NCBI GenBank assembly: GCA_013002625.1
Contig: JABDJE010000240.1
Location: 1 to 17,317, forward strand
Direction of reading: 5' to 3'
DNA from: Saprospiraceae bacterium
Lineage (GTDB): Bacteria; Bacteroidota; Bacteroidia; Chitinophagales; Saprospiraceae
Length of the DNA: 17,317 nucleotides
Part shown: positions 6,149-14,215 of the stretch, piece after piece
Layout of the letters: each line of letters opens with the position of its first letter
Position numbering within the stretch: the stretch's first letter is position 1
Notes under the pieces: model-generated
Databases searched by the model: none
What the model saw: only the letters and a program-made list of their open reading frames with translations
What the model was told of the DNA's origin: nothing
Translations under genes and position numbers: made by a program

Positions 6149-8046
6149 TGAAATTTGGCAGCATCCTGTGGACGACCAATTCGGGTGTATCCCTGAACCA
6201 GTAAGTTCCTTAATTCTTGATTTTGAGGGTTTATTTGATTGCCTAATAAAGCATAATGAACAGACCAGCTCAAGTTTTTATTCTGATTAAGAATCATTCT
6301 GGACGCGTTGATATAAAACTGTGTCATGGTATTGATATCGGCCCGGTCATTTAGATACTTTAAGTATTCTGTTAAATAACCAATGTCGGGTCTAATTGCA
6401 ATCACCTGCATAAACTCAGACAATAAGGCATCCAAATCACCATTCATTTTATATTGTTCGGCTGCGATACCAGCGCGCATTAAATTACCATTGTAGTAAT
6501 TAGGATGTATCTCTACTGCTTTCAACATATAGGGTTGCGCTTTATCCAAAAGAGCTTGCTTGGTGGCTCTATCCGTGGTTATTTTGTATTCTTCGAACAA
6601 TGCTGTGGCCATGAACGAATTGGCCCGGGCGCTGTTCTTGGATACCTTGATCGCAGCAGTATTCAAAGTTAGTGCACTCTCCCATGCTGGAACCCTGTCA
6701 AATGTTTTGAGCGAATAAGGAATAACCAATATTGCAATGAGAGATGGTAAAACAAGGTGTTGTCTGAATGGAAGCTTGTCCGCAACCTTCTGTAAAAGGT
6801 ACACCATTAAAAGGCAAATGCCGAGTGAAGCTGTAAAAGCAAATCGCTCATTCATAAATGTACCCACATCTACAATCAGATTGGAAACGATACTCATGGC
6901 AGCCAAATAAAAGCCAAGCGCAAACGCAATGACAGGCTTTTTCTTCCAAAAATAGAACACAAGTCCTGCCATGGCCAAGTGGATAAGTATAGATAATATG
7001 ACCCAGATGTTTTGCAATTGCATGATCGGGATATGATAAGGGTAGTAATCATGGGTCAGTTGATTCGGAACCACGTGCAGTTTTAGGTAGATGATCAAAG
7101 TATACATCACCGTAGAGAACCGCTCAATGCTACGCATACCAAGGAATGGATTATTCATCAAATCTGTCGAAGTATTTCCACCATTCAATAAAAAACCGAT
7201 AACCTGATACCGGATAACCAGATAAATGAATGTTATTCCCAGAAGATATAAGGCTATTCTTATGGCATTGCGGATAGCTTTCTTTCTAAACAAAACAATG
7301 CCGAATGGAATGATCGCAAGAAAGGTAATTGTATTTTCTTTTGCCAATAAGCCTAGAAAATAACAAATCAACATTGCCGGAATGTAGGCCAGCTTTTTGG
7401 TATCATAGTATTTCAAACCAAACAAAAGGGTAGATATACTGAACAGAAATGCCAATATTTCATCTCGACCTTTGATATTGGCTACAGCTTCCGTATGCAA
7501 AGGGTGAACAAGAAATACCAGTGCGGTTAAAAAGGACAACGATAAAAGTATTTTACTTCTCTTGGTTTTTTCCTGCAGAAGTCTTTGAAGTGTTATAAAA
7601 GCAAGGAAAGCACACAAACCATATAGGAGTACATTGATGACATGACTCACGGTGCTGTTCAGGCCGAAGAATTCATGCTCAATGGCAAATGTGACCAAAG
7701 ACAAAGGCCTGTAACGACCCCCTTCCAATAAGTTTTTTTGCTCACCAAAGTATCCCTCAAAAGATTCGGTGGTCAACAAGTCCCATACACCGTCAAAACC
7801 TTTTTTGGTGTAGCTGTTGTCTGTGATGACGATTTTGTCATCCAGTACATAGCCGAATTGAAGGCCTTTACCGTAAAGGATGAATGCCAATGCGATGAAA
7901 CCCATCAAAATTAATGTACGCCAAATCAATAAACTCTTCCCTTCAATAGATTGTGAGGGCGCTAGTTTTTTAACATCTGAGTGGTCATTGCTGCTTTTTT
8001 CAGCAGCTTTTTTCTTACCGTATTTTTTTGACTTTTTCCTTGTCAT
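6145..8046 (-). CDS. Multipass membrane protein with TPR-like C-terminus (TMTC/DUF1736 type)
   Basis: A 633-residue inner-membrane protein. A lysine-rich cytoplasmic N-terminus (1-35) precedes about ten hydrophobic segments, followed by a soluble C-terminal region (about 465-633) with TPR-like helices. After the first membrane helix comes the extracytoplasmic loop with Asp69-Asp70, then GRYRPL (110-115), and later HPLHTEAVANIKGR (181-194). Paired acidic residues and this loop are features of GT-C glycosyltransferases and match the TMTC/DUF1736 layout, so transfer of sugar from a lipid carrier is a reasonable but unproven role. An in-frame TTG at 8058 would add four residues; the ATG at 8046 before the basic segment is preferred. 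It is divergent from the beta-barrel gene and overlaps dprA by 4 bp, with no evident functional link to dprA. Confidence 0.85.
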   Translation of the reverse strand: MTRKKSKKYGKKKAAEKSSNDHSDVKKLAPSQSIEGKSLLIWRTLILMGFIALAFILYGKGLQFGYVLDDKIVITDNSYTKKGFDGVWDLLTTESFEGYFGEQKNLLEGGRYRPLSLVTFAIEHEFFGLNSTVSHVINVLLYGLCAFLAFITLQRLLQEKTKRSKILLSLSFLTALVFLVHPLHTEAVANIKGRDEILAFLFSISTLLFGLKYYDTKKLAYIPAMLICYFLGLLAKENTITFLAIIPFGIVLFRKKAIRNAIRIALYLLGITFIYLVIRYQVIGFLLNGGNTSTDLMNNPFLGMRSIERFSTVMYTLIIYLKLHVVPNQLTHDYYPYHIPIMQLQNIWVILSILIHLAMAGLVFYFWKKKPVIAFALGFYLAAMSIVSNLIVDVGTFMNERFAFTASLGICLLMVYLLQKVADKLPFRQHLVLPSLIAILVIPYSLKTFDRVPAWESALTLNTAAIKVSKNSARANSFMATALFEEYKITTDRATKQALLDKAQPYMLKAVEIHPNYYNGNLMRAGIAAEQYKMNGDLDALLSEFMQVIAIRPDIGYLTEYLKYLNDRADINTMTQFYINASRMILNQNKNLSWSVHYALLGNQINPQNQELRNLLVQGYTRIGRPQDAAKFQ

Positions 8047-8095
8047 TGAAATTGCCAATTATTGCAACTCTAAAATATTTTATTTTTACCAATCT

Positions 8096-8779
8096 ATGCG
8101 ATGTGATGTTCAATACTTCTCAAGATGTACGATAATTGCACTAATCGTCCTCTTTTCATCCGCCAGTTATGGCCAGTTCAACGTCAGGGTTGGATTTAAC
8201 CAGACATTTGTATCTGCTGATGCCCTGGATTTGATTATTGAAAATTATAATCAAGCCAACGCAACAGTGCTGGAGAAAGAAATGGGATTCTTGAATAGTA
8301 TGCAAGGCATTAATATTGGGGTAGATTATAAAATTGGAAATCGACTACTGATGGTGCATTGGAATAATTTCAGCAAACAGCATGCAGCGATCGGTGAACT
8401 AACAGATGGATCCTTGTTGGAAGAAGAACTATTCTATACCACTAATCAGTTTTTGTTTGCGGTCGAGAATCGGTTTAATAATATTGGGATTGGCACAGGC
8501 ATGGCTTATAATCAGTGGCGCATTAAAAACAGAATTGCAAGCTCAGATTTCAAAAGGACTCTGGTAAGTGATAGTCAATGGTCTGCACACATTCACCTCG
8601 CATTCAACTTCACATCGAGTGCCAGGGTAGGATTTTCAATCATACCTTTTATACAGATACCTCTTAGTGATATCGGACTTGGTCCGGTGAATTCAGAATT
8701 GAATAATAACAGTCAAGGCCCTCAGGAAGATTTTAATCTATGGGGCATACAGTTTGTATTTATCAATGGCCAGCAATAA
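8096..8779 (+). CDS. Predicted outer-membrane beta-barrel protein, unknown function
   Basis: A 227-residue protein with a signal peptide (about residues 1-25, ending SSASYGQ before the mature N-terminus FNVRVGFNQTF). The mature part shows alternating amphipathic strands such as IGIGTGMAYNQW and SARVGFSIIPFIQIPL and ends with a strand closing on aromatic/hydrophobic residues (WGIQFVFI), as expected for an outer-membrane barrel. I do not recognise a named family; a PorP/SprF-like or generic OmpA-barrel-like protein is possible, but no defining motif was found. The frame is open upstream to 7880, but that extension runs antisense through the neighbouring membrane-protein gene; the ATG at 8096 gives a clean signal peptide. 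The gene stops 6 bp before the end of the convergent sucA. Confidence 0.78.
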   Translation: MRCDVQYFSRCTIIALIVLFSSASYGQFNVRVGFNQTFVSADALDLIIENYNQANATVLEKEMGFLNSMQGINIGVDYKIGNRLLMVHWNNFSKQHAAIGELTDGSLLEEELFYTTNQFLFAVENRFNNIGIGTGMAYNQWRIKNRIASSDFKRTLVSDSQWSAHIHLAFNFTSSARVGFSIIPFIQIPLSDIGLGPVNSELNNNSQGPQEDFNLWGIQFVFINGQQ

Positions 8780-8785
8780 ATATTT

Positions 8786-11515
8786 CTAACCAAAGGCTTT
8801 TTCCACCAATGCTTTTTGTTGTTCGTCGTGTACTTTCTTAAAGCCGGTTGCAGGGCTGGCAGATGCTGATCTTGAAACCAATTCAATTGGTTCATGTCTC
8901 CAATACCGCATAAGGAAATCCCACGCGCCCATGTTGGCCGATTCTTCCTGAACCCAGAATTTAGATGCGTTTTTATATTTATTAAATATATCAGCGATCT
9001 GATCAGCCGGGAAAGGGTACAGTTGTTCAAAACAGACTATGGCTACATCATCCCGTTTGTGCTCTTCTTTATACTGAAGGAGGTCATAGTACACCTTGCC
9101 TGTACACATGAGCAATCGTTTTACTTTGCTGGCTTGCGCCGCGGAATCATCAATAACTTCCTGAAACCTAGTACCTGTTTTAAATTCATCTATATTGGAA
9201 ATGGCTTTCGGGTGGCGCAACATAGATTTTGGCGCCATCACAATGAGTGGTTTCCTGAATGGACGTGCAAGCTGTCTTCGCAAGGCATGGAATAAATTTG
9301 CCGGTGTTGTCATATTTACAACCGTGATATTATATTCGGCCGTCATCTGAAGGAACCGTTCCATACGTGCACTTGAATGCTCTGGTCCTTGTCCTTCATA
9401 CCCATGTGGCAATAGCATAACTAAGCCACTCATACGCTGCCACTTGGATTCTGCAGCAGAAATAAATTGATCAACGATAGTCTGTGCGCCATTGTAGAAA
9501 TCGCCAAATTGCGCTTCCCATATGACCAAGCTATTTGGTGAGGCCAATGAATAGCCATATTCAAACCCTAACACGGCAAATTCAGAAAGCAGACTATTAT
9601 AAATTCTGAACTTACCTTGGTCCGGACTGATCTTATCCAGCCTTATGAATTGCTGAAAGGTGTTTTTATCATTGAAAATGGCATGACGGTGAGAAAATGT
9701 ACCTCTCTTAACGTCCTGACCGCTCATCCTTACATCTTTGCCTTCAATTAGAATTGAACCATAGGCCATCATTTCTGCTAAAGCCCAATCCAGTGTTTTG
9801 TCATCCAATAATTTGTTGGTTGACTTGAGTAACCTGTTCACCTTTGAGAGCGGGTCTAAGCCTTCCGGCAAATTTGAGATATGATTTAAAATTTTATTTA
9901 TCGATTTCATGCTGATACCCGTTTGTGGAGATTCAGCAAAGTCTTTTGGATTAACTGTACGCTTTAATGATCGCCATGCTTCCTCCGGTTTCTGGTAGGT
10001 GTAGGGCAACGGATTTTCTTTAACAAGATTCAATCTATCCTGTAGATGGTTCCAGAATTCTTTTTCCATCGATTCCGCTAATTGCTTATCTACATCTCCT
10101 CTCTGGATTAATTCCTGTAAATAAATCTCTCTGGGATTAGGGTGATTGTTGATGATCTCATACATTTCTGGCTGAGTGAATTTTGGATCATCGCCCTCGT
10201 TGTGTCCATGTTTTCTGTAACAAACCATATCTATGAACACATCGTTATTAAATTTCTGTCGGTATTCGGTAGCTAATTTTACCGCAAATACAACAGCTTC
10301 CGGATCATCACCATTGACATGAAACACAGGCGCTTGTACCAAAGACGCTGCTGCCGTTGAATATGTTGACGATCTTGCATCGTCAAAATCAGTGGTGAAT
10401 CCTATTTGATTGTTAATTACAAAATGAATTGTCCCTCCGGTGTAATATCCATCAAGCTGACTCATCTGTACTGTCTCGTATACCACACCTTGACCGGCTA
10501 TGGCTGCATCACCATGAATGAGGATTGGAAGAATTTTATCGTAGTCGCTTTTGTATAGTATATCGGCTTTGGCGCGTGCAAATCCTTCAACAACTGGATC
10601 AACTGCCTCAAGATGTGATGGGTTTGGAGCCAGTTTTAAATGAATCTCACGATCGGCTGATGTTTTTACTATAGCCGAATACCCCAGGTGGTATTTTACG
10701 TCTCCATCACCAAAGGATTGATCGGGTAGGGTATTGCCTTCGAATTCATTAAAAATGTTTTCATAGGTCTTGCCCATTATATTAGCCAGTACATTTAACC
10801 GCCCTCTGTGTGCCATACCGATAATAACCTCTTCTACACTAGAAGCTGAGGCTTGATTGATAATAGCATCAAGTGCAGCTATGGTTGTCTCTCCGCCTTC
10901 AAGGGAAAAACGTTTCTGACCGATGTACTTTGTGTGCAGGAATTTTTCAAATATTACTGCACCATTTAATTTTTCAAGGATGCGCTTTTTTTCACTTATT
11001 TCCAGGCCGAAAGAATCATTACCGGGTCTGTTTTCAATTTTATCTCTGAGCCAGCTTCTTTTTTCACGATTTTCAATATGGGCATATTCGAAACCGATAT
11101 TGGAAGCATAAATCTCTCTGCATTTTTTAATGATGTCTTTGAGCTTGGCATTGGATAAGCCTATTTCTGCTCCAGCAGCAAATGTCTTTTCAAGATCACT
11201 TTCTTCCAATTTATAATCTGCAAGATCAAGATGTGGCTTTCTGTCTCTTCGTTCCCGAATTGGGTTGGTCGTGGATAAAAGATGACCGCGTGTTCTGAAT
11301 CCATGAATTATTGACATGACGCCAAATTCTTTTTCAGAAATTTGATAGGATTGACCATCCTTGCTTACGGTTACACCTTGTGTACCCCCAAATTCGAAAC
11401 CTTCAAAAAATACGCGCCAACCCTCTTCTACAGAATGAGGATCCTCAGCATATTTAGCATAAATGCTGTCAATAAAACTGGGGTGTGCGTTAAATACGTA
11501 GGAATAGTCTTTCAT
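8786..11515 (-). CDS. sucA: 2-oxoglutarate dehydrogenase E1 component
   Basis: A 909-residue thiamine-diphosphate enzyme that decarboxylates 2-oxoglutarate and passes the succinyl group to the lipoyl E2 (SucB) in the TCA cycle. The length is close to E. coli SucA (933). The N-terminal E1 segment (residues 1-45, SFIDSIYAKYAEDPHSVEEGW) is typical. Catalytic-domain motifs are GMAHRGRLNVL (233-243), SHLEAVDPVVEG (300-311), GDAAIAGQGVVYE (335-347) and INNQIGFTT (367-375). The transketolase-like pyrimidine-binding domain and the C-terminal 2-oxoglutarate-dehydrogenase domain (about 570-909, with LLPHGYEGQGPEHSSARMERFLQ) follow; that block carries the His and Glu expected in the family. No E2 gene (sucB) follows inside the window: the next gene is on the opposite strand 6 bp away, so sucA is monocistronic here unless upstream genes are co-transcribed, which the divergent rpsT excludes. 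Confidence 0.98.
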   Translation of the reverse strand: MKDYSYVFNAHPSFIDSIYAKYAEDPHSVEEGWRVFFEGFEFGGTQGVTVSKDGQSYQISEKEFGVMSIIHGFRTRGHLLSTTNPIRERRDRKPHLDLADYKLEESDLEKTFAAGAEIGLSNAKLKDIIKKCREIYASNIGFEYAHIENREKRSWLRDKIENRPGNDSFGLEISEKKRILEKLNGAVIFEKFLHTKYIGQKRFSLEGGETTIAALDAIINQASASSVEEVIIGMAHRGRLNVLANIMGKTYENIFNEFEGNTLPDQSFGDGDVKYHLGYSAIVKTSADREIHLKLAPNPSHLEAVDPVVEGFARAKADILYKSDYDKILPILIHGDAAIAGQGVVYETVQMSQLDGYYTGGTIHFVINNQIGFTTDFDDARSSTYSTAAASLVQAPVFHVNGDDPEAVVFAVKLATEYRQKFNNDVFIDMVCYRKHGHNEGDDPKFTQPEMYEIINNHPNPREIYLQELIQRGDVDKQLAESMEKEFWNHLQDRLNLVKENPLPYTYQKPEEAWRSLKRTVNPKDFAESPQTGISMKSINKILNHISNLPEGLDPLSKVNRLLKSTNKLLDDKTLDWALAEMMAYGSILIEGKDVRMSGQDVKRGTFSHRHAIFNDKNTFQQFIRLDKISPDQGKFRIYNSLLSEFAVLGFEYGYSLASPNSLVIWEAQFGDFYNGAQTIVDQFISAAESKWQRMSGLVMLLPHGYEGQGPEHSSARMERFLQMTAEYNITVVNMTTPANLFHALRRQLARPFRKPLIVMAPKSMLRHPKAISNIDEFKTGTRFQEVIDDSAAQASKVKRLLMCTGKVYYDLLQYKEEHKRDDVAIVCFEQLYPFPADQIADIFNKYKNASKFWVQEESANMGAWDFLMRYWRHEPIELVSRSASASPATGFKKVHDEQQKALVEKAFG

Positions 11516-11666
11516 GCCAGAAATTAGATTAAAGTCTTAATGCTTAAACAGCTTGAATTGTTGTATAGATTATTTAGAATTTACTCTCAAAAACCGTGCT
11601 CTAATGTGGTGAGATAAATAAAAGTCAAAATTATGAAAAAATGTAGCCCCGTATATCAAAAAACAT

Positions 11667-11674
11667 TACTTTTG
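11667..11674 (+). promoter_or_regulatory. Bacteroidota-type -7 element of rpsT
   Basis: TACTTTTG fits the Bacteroidota housekeeping -7 consensus TAnnTTTG exactly, 23 bases before the rpsT ATG. It predicts a very short leader of roughly 15-20 bases. The -33 element (consensus TTG) is weak at best around 11640-11650. Confidence 0.6.
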
Positions 11675-11697
11675 CATCCACGTTTAAAAAAAATTAG

Positions 11698-11949
11698 ATG
11701 GCTCAACACGCATCATCCAAGAAACGAATCAGACAAGACGCCAAAAAAAGGCTGCAAAACAGATATTACAAAAAATCTGCTAGGACTTCTATTGCTAAGC
11801 TTAGAGAGATGGAAGACAAAAAAGAAGCAGGAGCTTATCTTCCAAAGGTTGTAAGCATGATCGACAGATTAGCTAAAACTAACAACTGGCATCAGAACAA
11901 GGCAGCTAACCTTAAAAGCAAGTTGACGAAATTCGTTAACGCACTTTAA
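11698..11949 (+). CDS. rpsT: 30S ribosomal protein S20
   Basis: An 83-residue, strongly basic, all-helical ribosomal protein that binds 16S rRNA in the body of the small subunit. The N-terminal MAQHASSKKRIRQDAKKRL and the later NRYYKKSARTSI match the S20 family, and the C-terminal HQNKAANLKSKLTKFV is the conserved end. The length is normal for Bacteroidota S20. It has its own promoter (-7 at 11667-11674), no upstream partner gene, and an intrinsic terminator at 11993-12021. It is divergent from sucA. The ATG is preceded only by an A-rich stretch, usual in this phylum. An overlapping frame from 11633 is a shadow. Confidence 0.98.
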   Translation: MAQHASSKKRIRQDAKKRLQNRYYKKSARTSIAKLREMEDKKEAGAYLPKVVSMIDRLAKTNNWHQNKAANLKSKLTKFVNAL

Positions 11950-11992
11950 GGCTTTTTTTATATCTCTTTTGAGAATTGTTCTTACCATTTAG

Positions 11993-12021
11993 ATAAGCTT
12001 TGAACTAAAGCTTATTTTTTT
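11993..12021 (+). terminator. Intrinsic terminator of rpsT
   Basis: A perfect 9-bp stem (ATAAGCTTT at 11993-12001, AAAGCTTAT at 12007-12015) with a 5-base loop is followed by a T tract ending at 12021. It lies 43 bp after the rpsT stop codon. The MCE gene-end relic begins 4 bases after the T tract. Confidence 0.85.
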
Positions 12022-12025
12022 CTCA

Positions 12026-12070
12026 CTACTTATCTTCTAGATTAATCATTGCAGGATCCTGATGTGGGTA
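12026..12070 (-). pseudogene. Relic of the 3' end of an MCE/MlaD-type gene (left repeat copy)
   Basis: These 45 bases match 17042-17086, the 3' end of the intact MCE gene, at 39 of 45 positions without gaps (constant offset 5016). Read on the minus strand in the same frame, the relic encodes YPHQDPAMINLEDK and a stop, against YPEQDPAMINIEDK and a stop in the intact gene. Of the six differences, one is a stop-codon change (TAG/TAA), two are silent and three change two residues. The similarity stops abruptly at 12071, towards the rest of the gene. It has no start and is not expressed as a protein. It marks the left border of the inserted block. Confidence 0.8.
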
Positions 12071-12092
12071 AAAATTAATGTAAATTTCATTA

Positions 12093-13568
12093 CTACATTC
12101 TCACAAACTTCCCATTATAATACTTTTCTCCTGCTGAGATACGCATAATGTAGATACCTGGTTCAAGGTGAGCTATATTTAGTTGGGCATTATTCTGAAT
12201 TTGCTTTTGTCTTAGTCTCTGGCCATCTATGTTATATATAGTTACATCTAGAACAGAAGAATAATCAGAAACAAACACATTGATATTATTCGAAATTACA
12301 GGGTTAGGATATATGGAGGCAACATCTTGCTTTATTACTTCTTGCGTTGAAGTTGTTGGAAGCTTTGAGTAATAATATTCTACTCTTTCTACAGGGGAGC
12401 TCCCATATCTTATGCTGTTCTCCTCACGTGTTAGTAAGATATGATTTTGGTATTCATGAAATCCTTGGTCGAGAGATCGAGGCAATTGCACATTCTCTTG
12501 ATGGATATTCTCATCATGAATGTATTTGATCTCATAGTATTCTTCTGGAATCATATAAGGATAAACGGAATCAATAGATGTTATAGTAGAAAGGCTGCCG
12601 TATTCGTGATAATCGAATTCACCCATTTGAAATACACCCCAAGTATTTGTGTTTTCCTTATAGCTTTCGAATCTTTTTCTAGACTTTAAAGTGCCATTTG
12701 TATTGTATAGATAATTTCGTTGGAAATTCGGAAAGAATATATTACCCTTTGAAATACTCCAAAAGAAATTATCCTCTTTAACTAATTGCCCAACTTCATT
12801 GTAAGTAAAACTAGTACTATCAAGGTACTCCCAACCTCTCACAGGATGAAGGTCCCATTGTACAATATTGTCCAAGAGTTTTTGATCGTTGTGGCGATAC
12901 AACGTATAGTCTCTCAGTGTCAGGGAATCTAGAGTATTGTCCCAACTGTAATATTCATACCTTTCAAGTAACTGATTATCATTATAATAAAGAAGACGGA
13001 CGCTTGATGGGCGATTTTCTTCAATTTCCTGGCGTCCTTGTGATTCACTTCTTTCTAAAAGACCGTTATTATCGTAGTAAAAAGTTTGTATGGTTAAAGG
13101 ATTTGATTCATCTAAATTTTTGTAATCACCATCCCATGGGTTGAAGCTTTGTCTAATAAAGAATTCTTTATCATTGTAATGTCGGACGGTGTATGATTTG
13201 CCAATCAGGACATTTGGAGTTGATGTAGGGTCAAAATTTAGGCTTAGTTCTCTTTGGTTAATTGTATCGTATAGTATATGTCCTTTTCCAACTTTAATGG
13301 GTGTGTTAAAATCATAATCGAATCTGACAGTACTATCTAATACATATATGTAATCTGTATGTAATTTATTTACCCTAGATTGTTGGATATGGTTTAAGGA
13401 ATTGATAGCTCTATAAAATGTTACTGGTTTGTCTTGATGTAAGCTATCAGAATTCAGGATTTCAAAAATATTACCTAAGAAACTAACCTCCTGTTGTGTG
13501 TTCCCCTTAGTTGCTAATAAAGCCAGGCCAAATAAGTTACATAAGAATATAAAATAAAATTTAGACAT
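12093..13568 (-). CDS. T9SS cargo protein with ~31-residue YD/RHS-like repeats
   Basis: A 491-residue secreted protein. Residues 1 to about 24 are a signal peptide. The C-terminal domain (418-491) is a T9SS type A sorting domain: it starts SIYPNPV, has the VTIYNIDGQ strand, then LEPGIYIMRIS and a basic end (KFVRM); it directs export through the type IX system and cell-surface attachment or release. The central part holds regular repeats with the core Y-Y/N-x-x-x-G-x-L: YYDNNGLL (164), YYNDNQLL (194), YRHNDQKLL (224), TYNEVGQL (255), LYNTNGTL (287) and DYHEYGSL (319), with a probable further unit near 350. These resemble YD/RHS-type or similar beta-hairpin repeats; no toxin or enzyme domain is visible. 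Function unknown; surface binding or scaffolding is a guess. It is divergent from the next gene. Confidence 0.85.
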   Translation of the reverse strand: MSKFYFIFLCNLFGLALLATKGNTQQEVSFLGNIFEILNSDSLHQDKPVTFYRAINSLNHIQQSRVNKLHTDYIYVLDSTVRFDYDFNTPIKVGKGHILYDTINQRELSLNFDPTSTPNVLIGKSYTVRHYNDKEFFIRQSFNPWDGDYKNLDESNPLTIQTFYYDNNGLLERSESQGRQEIEENRPSSVRLLYYNDNQLLERYEYYSWDNTLDSLTLRDYTLYRHNDQKLLDNIVQWDLHPVRGWEYLDSTSFTYNEVGQLVKEDNFFWSISKGNIFFPNFQRNYLYNTNGTLKSRKRFESYKENTNTWGVFQMGEFDYHEYGSLSTITSIDSVYPYMIPEEYYEIKYIHDENIHQENVQLPRSLDQGFHEYQNHILLTREENSIRYGSSPVERVEYYYSKLPTTSTQEVIKQDVASIYPNPVISNNINVFVSDYSSVLDVTIYNIDGQRLRQKQIQNNAQLNIAHLEPGIYIMRISAGEKYYNGKFVRM

Positions 13569-13659
13569 AAGTTAAAATATCAAATTACTTATATTTTCTA
13601 ACGGTAAGTTAATATCTTATTTCTTGATAATAAAGTCATTAGAATCAAATTCATTAGTT

Positions 13660-14181
13660 ATGTCTCAAAAGATACTCTCTATTTTTATCTTCTTAAGTAT
13701 GGTATTTAACTGCTCAGGTCAATTGTGCCCAGACTGTGTATATAATATTGTATTTGAAGAAACTAGCCAATTTTGGGAAGATCCCGATGGAATTATTTAT
13801 GGCGCAGATCAAATCATTGCCCCTACCAAGGATGGAATCTGGACTTTCTTTGAAGTAGACTTGCAACTTACGCGAACGGATTTATTCACCAGAGATGTAA
13901 GTTGCGCTGATGGCACTATTATTAGATCTAATAATTTGAATTCAGAAAACTCAAGTCTTTTCCCTAATCCTGTACGGGATAAGTTGATAGTTGAATCTCC
14001 TTATGAGGATTTCATTATTACAATTCATACTATCAACGGAAAACAAATACTTTCTAATGCATATCGAAATTTCGAGGAAGAAACAATATTGCTAAACACT
14101 ACGGAATTTCAACCGGGCATTTACATTTTACAAATTTTGAACAAAGAGAGTCAGATTAGTCATTTGTTTATAGTGCAATAA
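13660..14181 (+). CDS. Small T9SS cargo protein
   Basis: A 173-residue protein from the ATG at 13660; an in-frame TTG at 13624 would add 12 polar residues before the signal peptide and is less likely. Residues 1-20 form a signal peptide. A short passenger of only about 75 residues follows, beginning QLCPDC (Cys23 and Cys26, a CxxC) with another Cys at 82. Residues 99-173 are a T9SS type A sorting domain (SLFPNPVRDKLIVES, then FQPGIYILQI). The passenger matches no family I recognise. It is the first gene of a run with 34 bp to the next start, so it is likely co-transcribed with the two beta-helix genes. The 91-bp gap before it is shared with the divergent T9SS gene and should hold both promoters; no clear TAnnTTTG was found. 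Confidence 0.82.
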   Translation: MSQKILSIFIFLSMVFNCSGQLCPDCVYNIVFEETSQFWEDPDGIIYGADQIIAPTKDGIWTFFEVDLQLTRTDLFTRDVSCADGTIIRSNNLNSENSSLFPNPVRDKLIVESPYEDFIITIHTINGKQILSNAYRNFEEETILLNTTEFQPGIYILQILNKESQISHLFIVQ

Positions 14182-14215
14182 TCTTTAACCAATCATTTAT
14201 AATTATCTATCTATT

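Noticed and set aside
8047..8058. TTG start at 8058 for the TMTC-like gene
   Set aside because: It adds only four residues; the ATG at 8046 directly before a lysine-rich N-terminus is more likely.
7880..8095. Upstream extension of the beta-barrel reading frame to 7880
   Set aside because: It runs antisense through the 5' part of the TMTC-like gene, which has clear protein character; the ATG at 8096 yields a proper signal peptide.
8722..9295. Overlapping frames on both strands around the 3' end of sucA
   Set aside because: They are antisense or out-of-frame to conserved sucA and beta-barrel codons.
11633..11854. Frame overlapping rpsT in +1
   Set aside because: rpsT matches the S20 family over its whole length; the overlapping frame is compositional.
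12002..12020. Extension of the direct repeat into the rpsT terminator (similarity to about 17029-17043)
   Set aside because: About 11 of 15 bases agree around GCTTATT, but a 9-base gap is needed and the sequence is AT-rich, so this may be chance; the repeat is claimed only for 12026-12070.
13624..13659. TTG start at 13624 for the small T9SS protein
   Set aside because: It would place twelve polar residues before the signal peptide; the ATG at 13660 fits better.
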